In this document: positions 35,050-35,175 of the stretch, piece by piece | Numbering within the stretch: position 1 is the stretch's first letter | How the letters are laid out: each line of letters begins with the position of its first letter | Source: JANPJV01 sp031425695 | GTDB taxonomy: Bacteria; Pseudomonadota; Gammaproteobacteria; Xanthomonadales; SZUA-5 | Assembly: GCA_031425695.1 (NCBI GenBank) | Contig: JANPJV010000219.1 | Span: forward strand, 1 to 35,175 | Length of the DNA: 35,175 nt | Direction: 5' to 3' | Made by a program: the position numbers and the translations under genes | The notes under the pieces: generated by a model | The model's database searches: none | Seen by the model: the letters and a program-made list of their open reading frames with translations, nothing else | Told to the model about the DNA's origin: nothing

Positions 35050-35175
35050 TTGTGGTGGGTCTGCGCTGCGCGCATACGCATTTCCCTAAATTAATGCAAC
35101 GCGTCCGCCCACAGCGCACCCCCACCACAGGCGCAAAGCGTCCGCGCACAGCGCAGACCCACCACAGGCGCAAAG
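35050..35175. repeat. 36/37-bp repeats in an inverted pair (end-repeat family), cut by the window end
   Basis: The inverted arm TTGTGGTGGGTCTGCGCTGC (35050) is followed by direct units starting GCGTCCGC at 35101 and 35138 (37-bp period), each with GCAGACCCACCACAGGCGCAAA-type sequence. It is the same family and same palindromic order as positions 1-187. Confidence 0.92.

Overview
The window is about two-thirds G+C and codes like a gammaproteobacterium of the Xanthomonadales (Lysobacterales) type. The main grounds are the hemD-hemX-hemY order, a PrmB methyltransferase, a dnaE with the Escherichia-type catalytic motif, a TonB-dependent receptor with an 'LRGPQGSLYGKN' plug motif, and a CrbS/CrbR-type acetate two-component pair. 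There is no tRNA, rRNA, CRISPR array, phage gene or transposase. Most genes are housekeeping or envelope functions. The accessory-looking parts are a CHAT-protease/subtilase locus (4.2-9.5 kb), a trimeric autotransporter (22.2-23.9 kb), and a dense set of intergenic inverted repeats.

Layout. 0-4 kb: a GNAT acetyltransferase coupled to an unknown membrane protein, a convergent RecF/AAA-type ATPase and an EamA exporter. 4.2-9.5 kb: a minus-strand pair (a secreted cysteine-rich protein, then a TPR-CHAT cysteine protease with signal peptide) divergent from a plus-strand S8 subtilase. The subtilase stop codon lies in a 30-bp tandem repeat, and beyond it is an anti-sigma-like fragment on the minus strand. 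9.7-14.6 kb: prmB, an ABC-2 exporter pair, a VanZ-like protein and a MidA-type methyltransferase. 14.8-21.8 kb: hemY, hemX, hemD and dnaE, all on the minus strand. 22.2-27.7 kb: the trimeric autotransporter, an alpha/beta hydrolase and a TonB-dependent receptor. 28.0-32.2 kb: a CrbR-like regulator and a CrbS-like SLC5-kinase hybrid. 32.4-35.0 kb: a COG4529-type FAD/NAD(P) protein and an SDR oxidoreductase.

Two things stand out. First, the CHAT/subtilase locus combines two unrelated protease families, each with an intact catalytic set, around one divergent promoter region with an unknown exported partner; this looks like an undescribed proteolytic module. Second, nearly every intergenic gap over about 100 bp holds a long imperfect palindrome: two arms of about 30-45 bp around a unique centre. 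The arms come from at least eight sequence families, several present in two or three copies, and one carries perfect DnaA boxes. The same 36-bp repeat palindrome occurs at both ends of the window, which suggests the sequence breaks at a high-copy repeat. Several of these elements supply stop codons, C-terminal tails or start-codon context to neighbouring genes.
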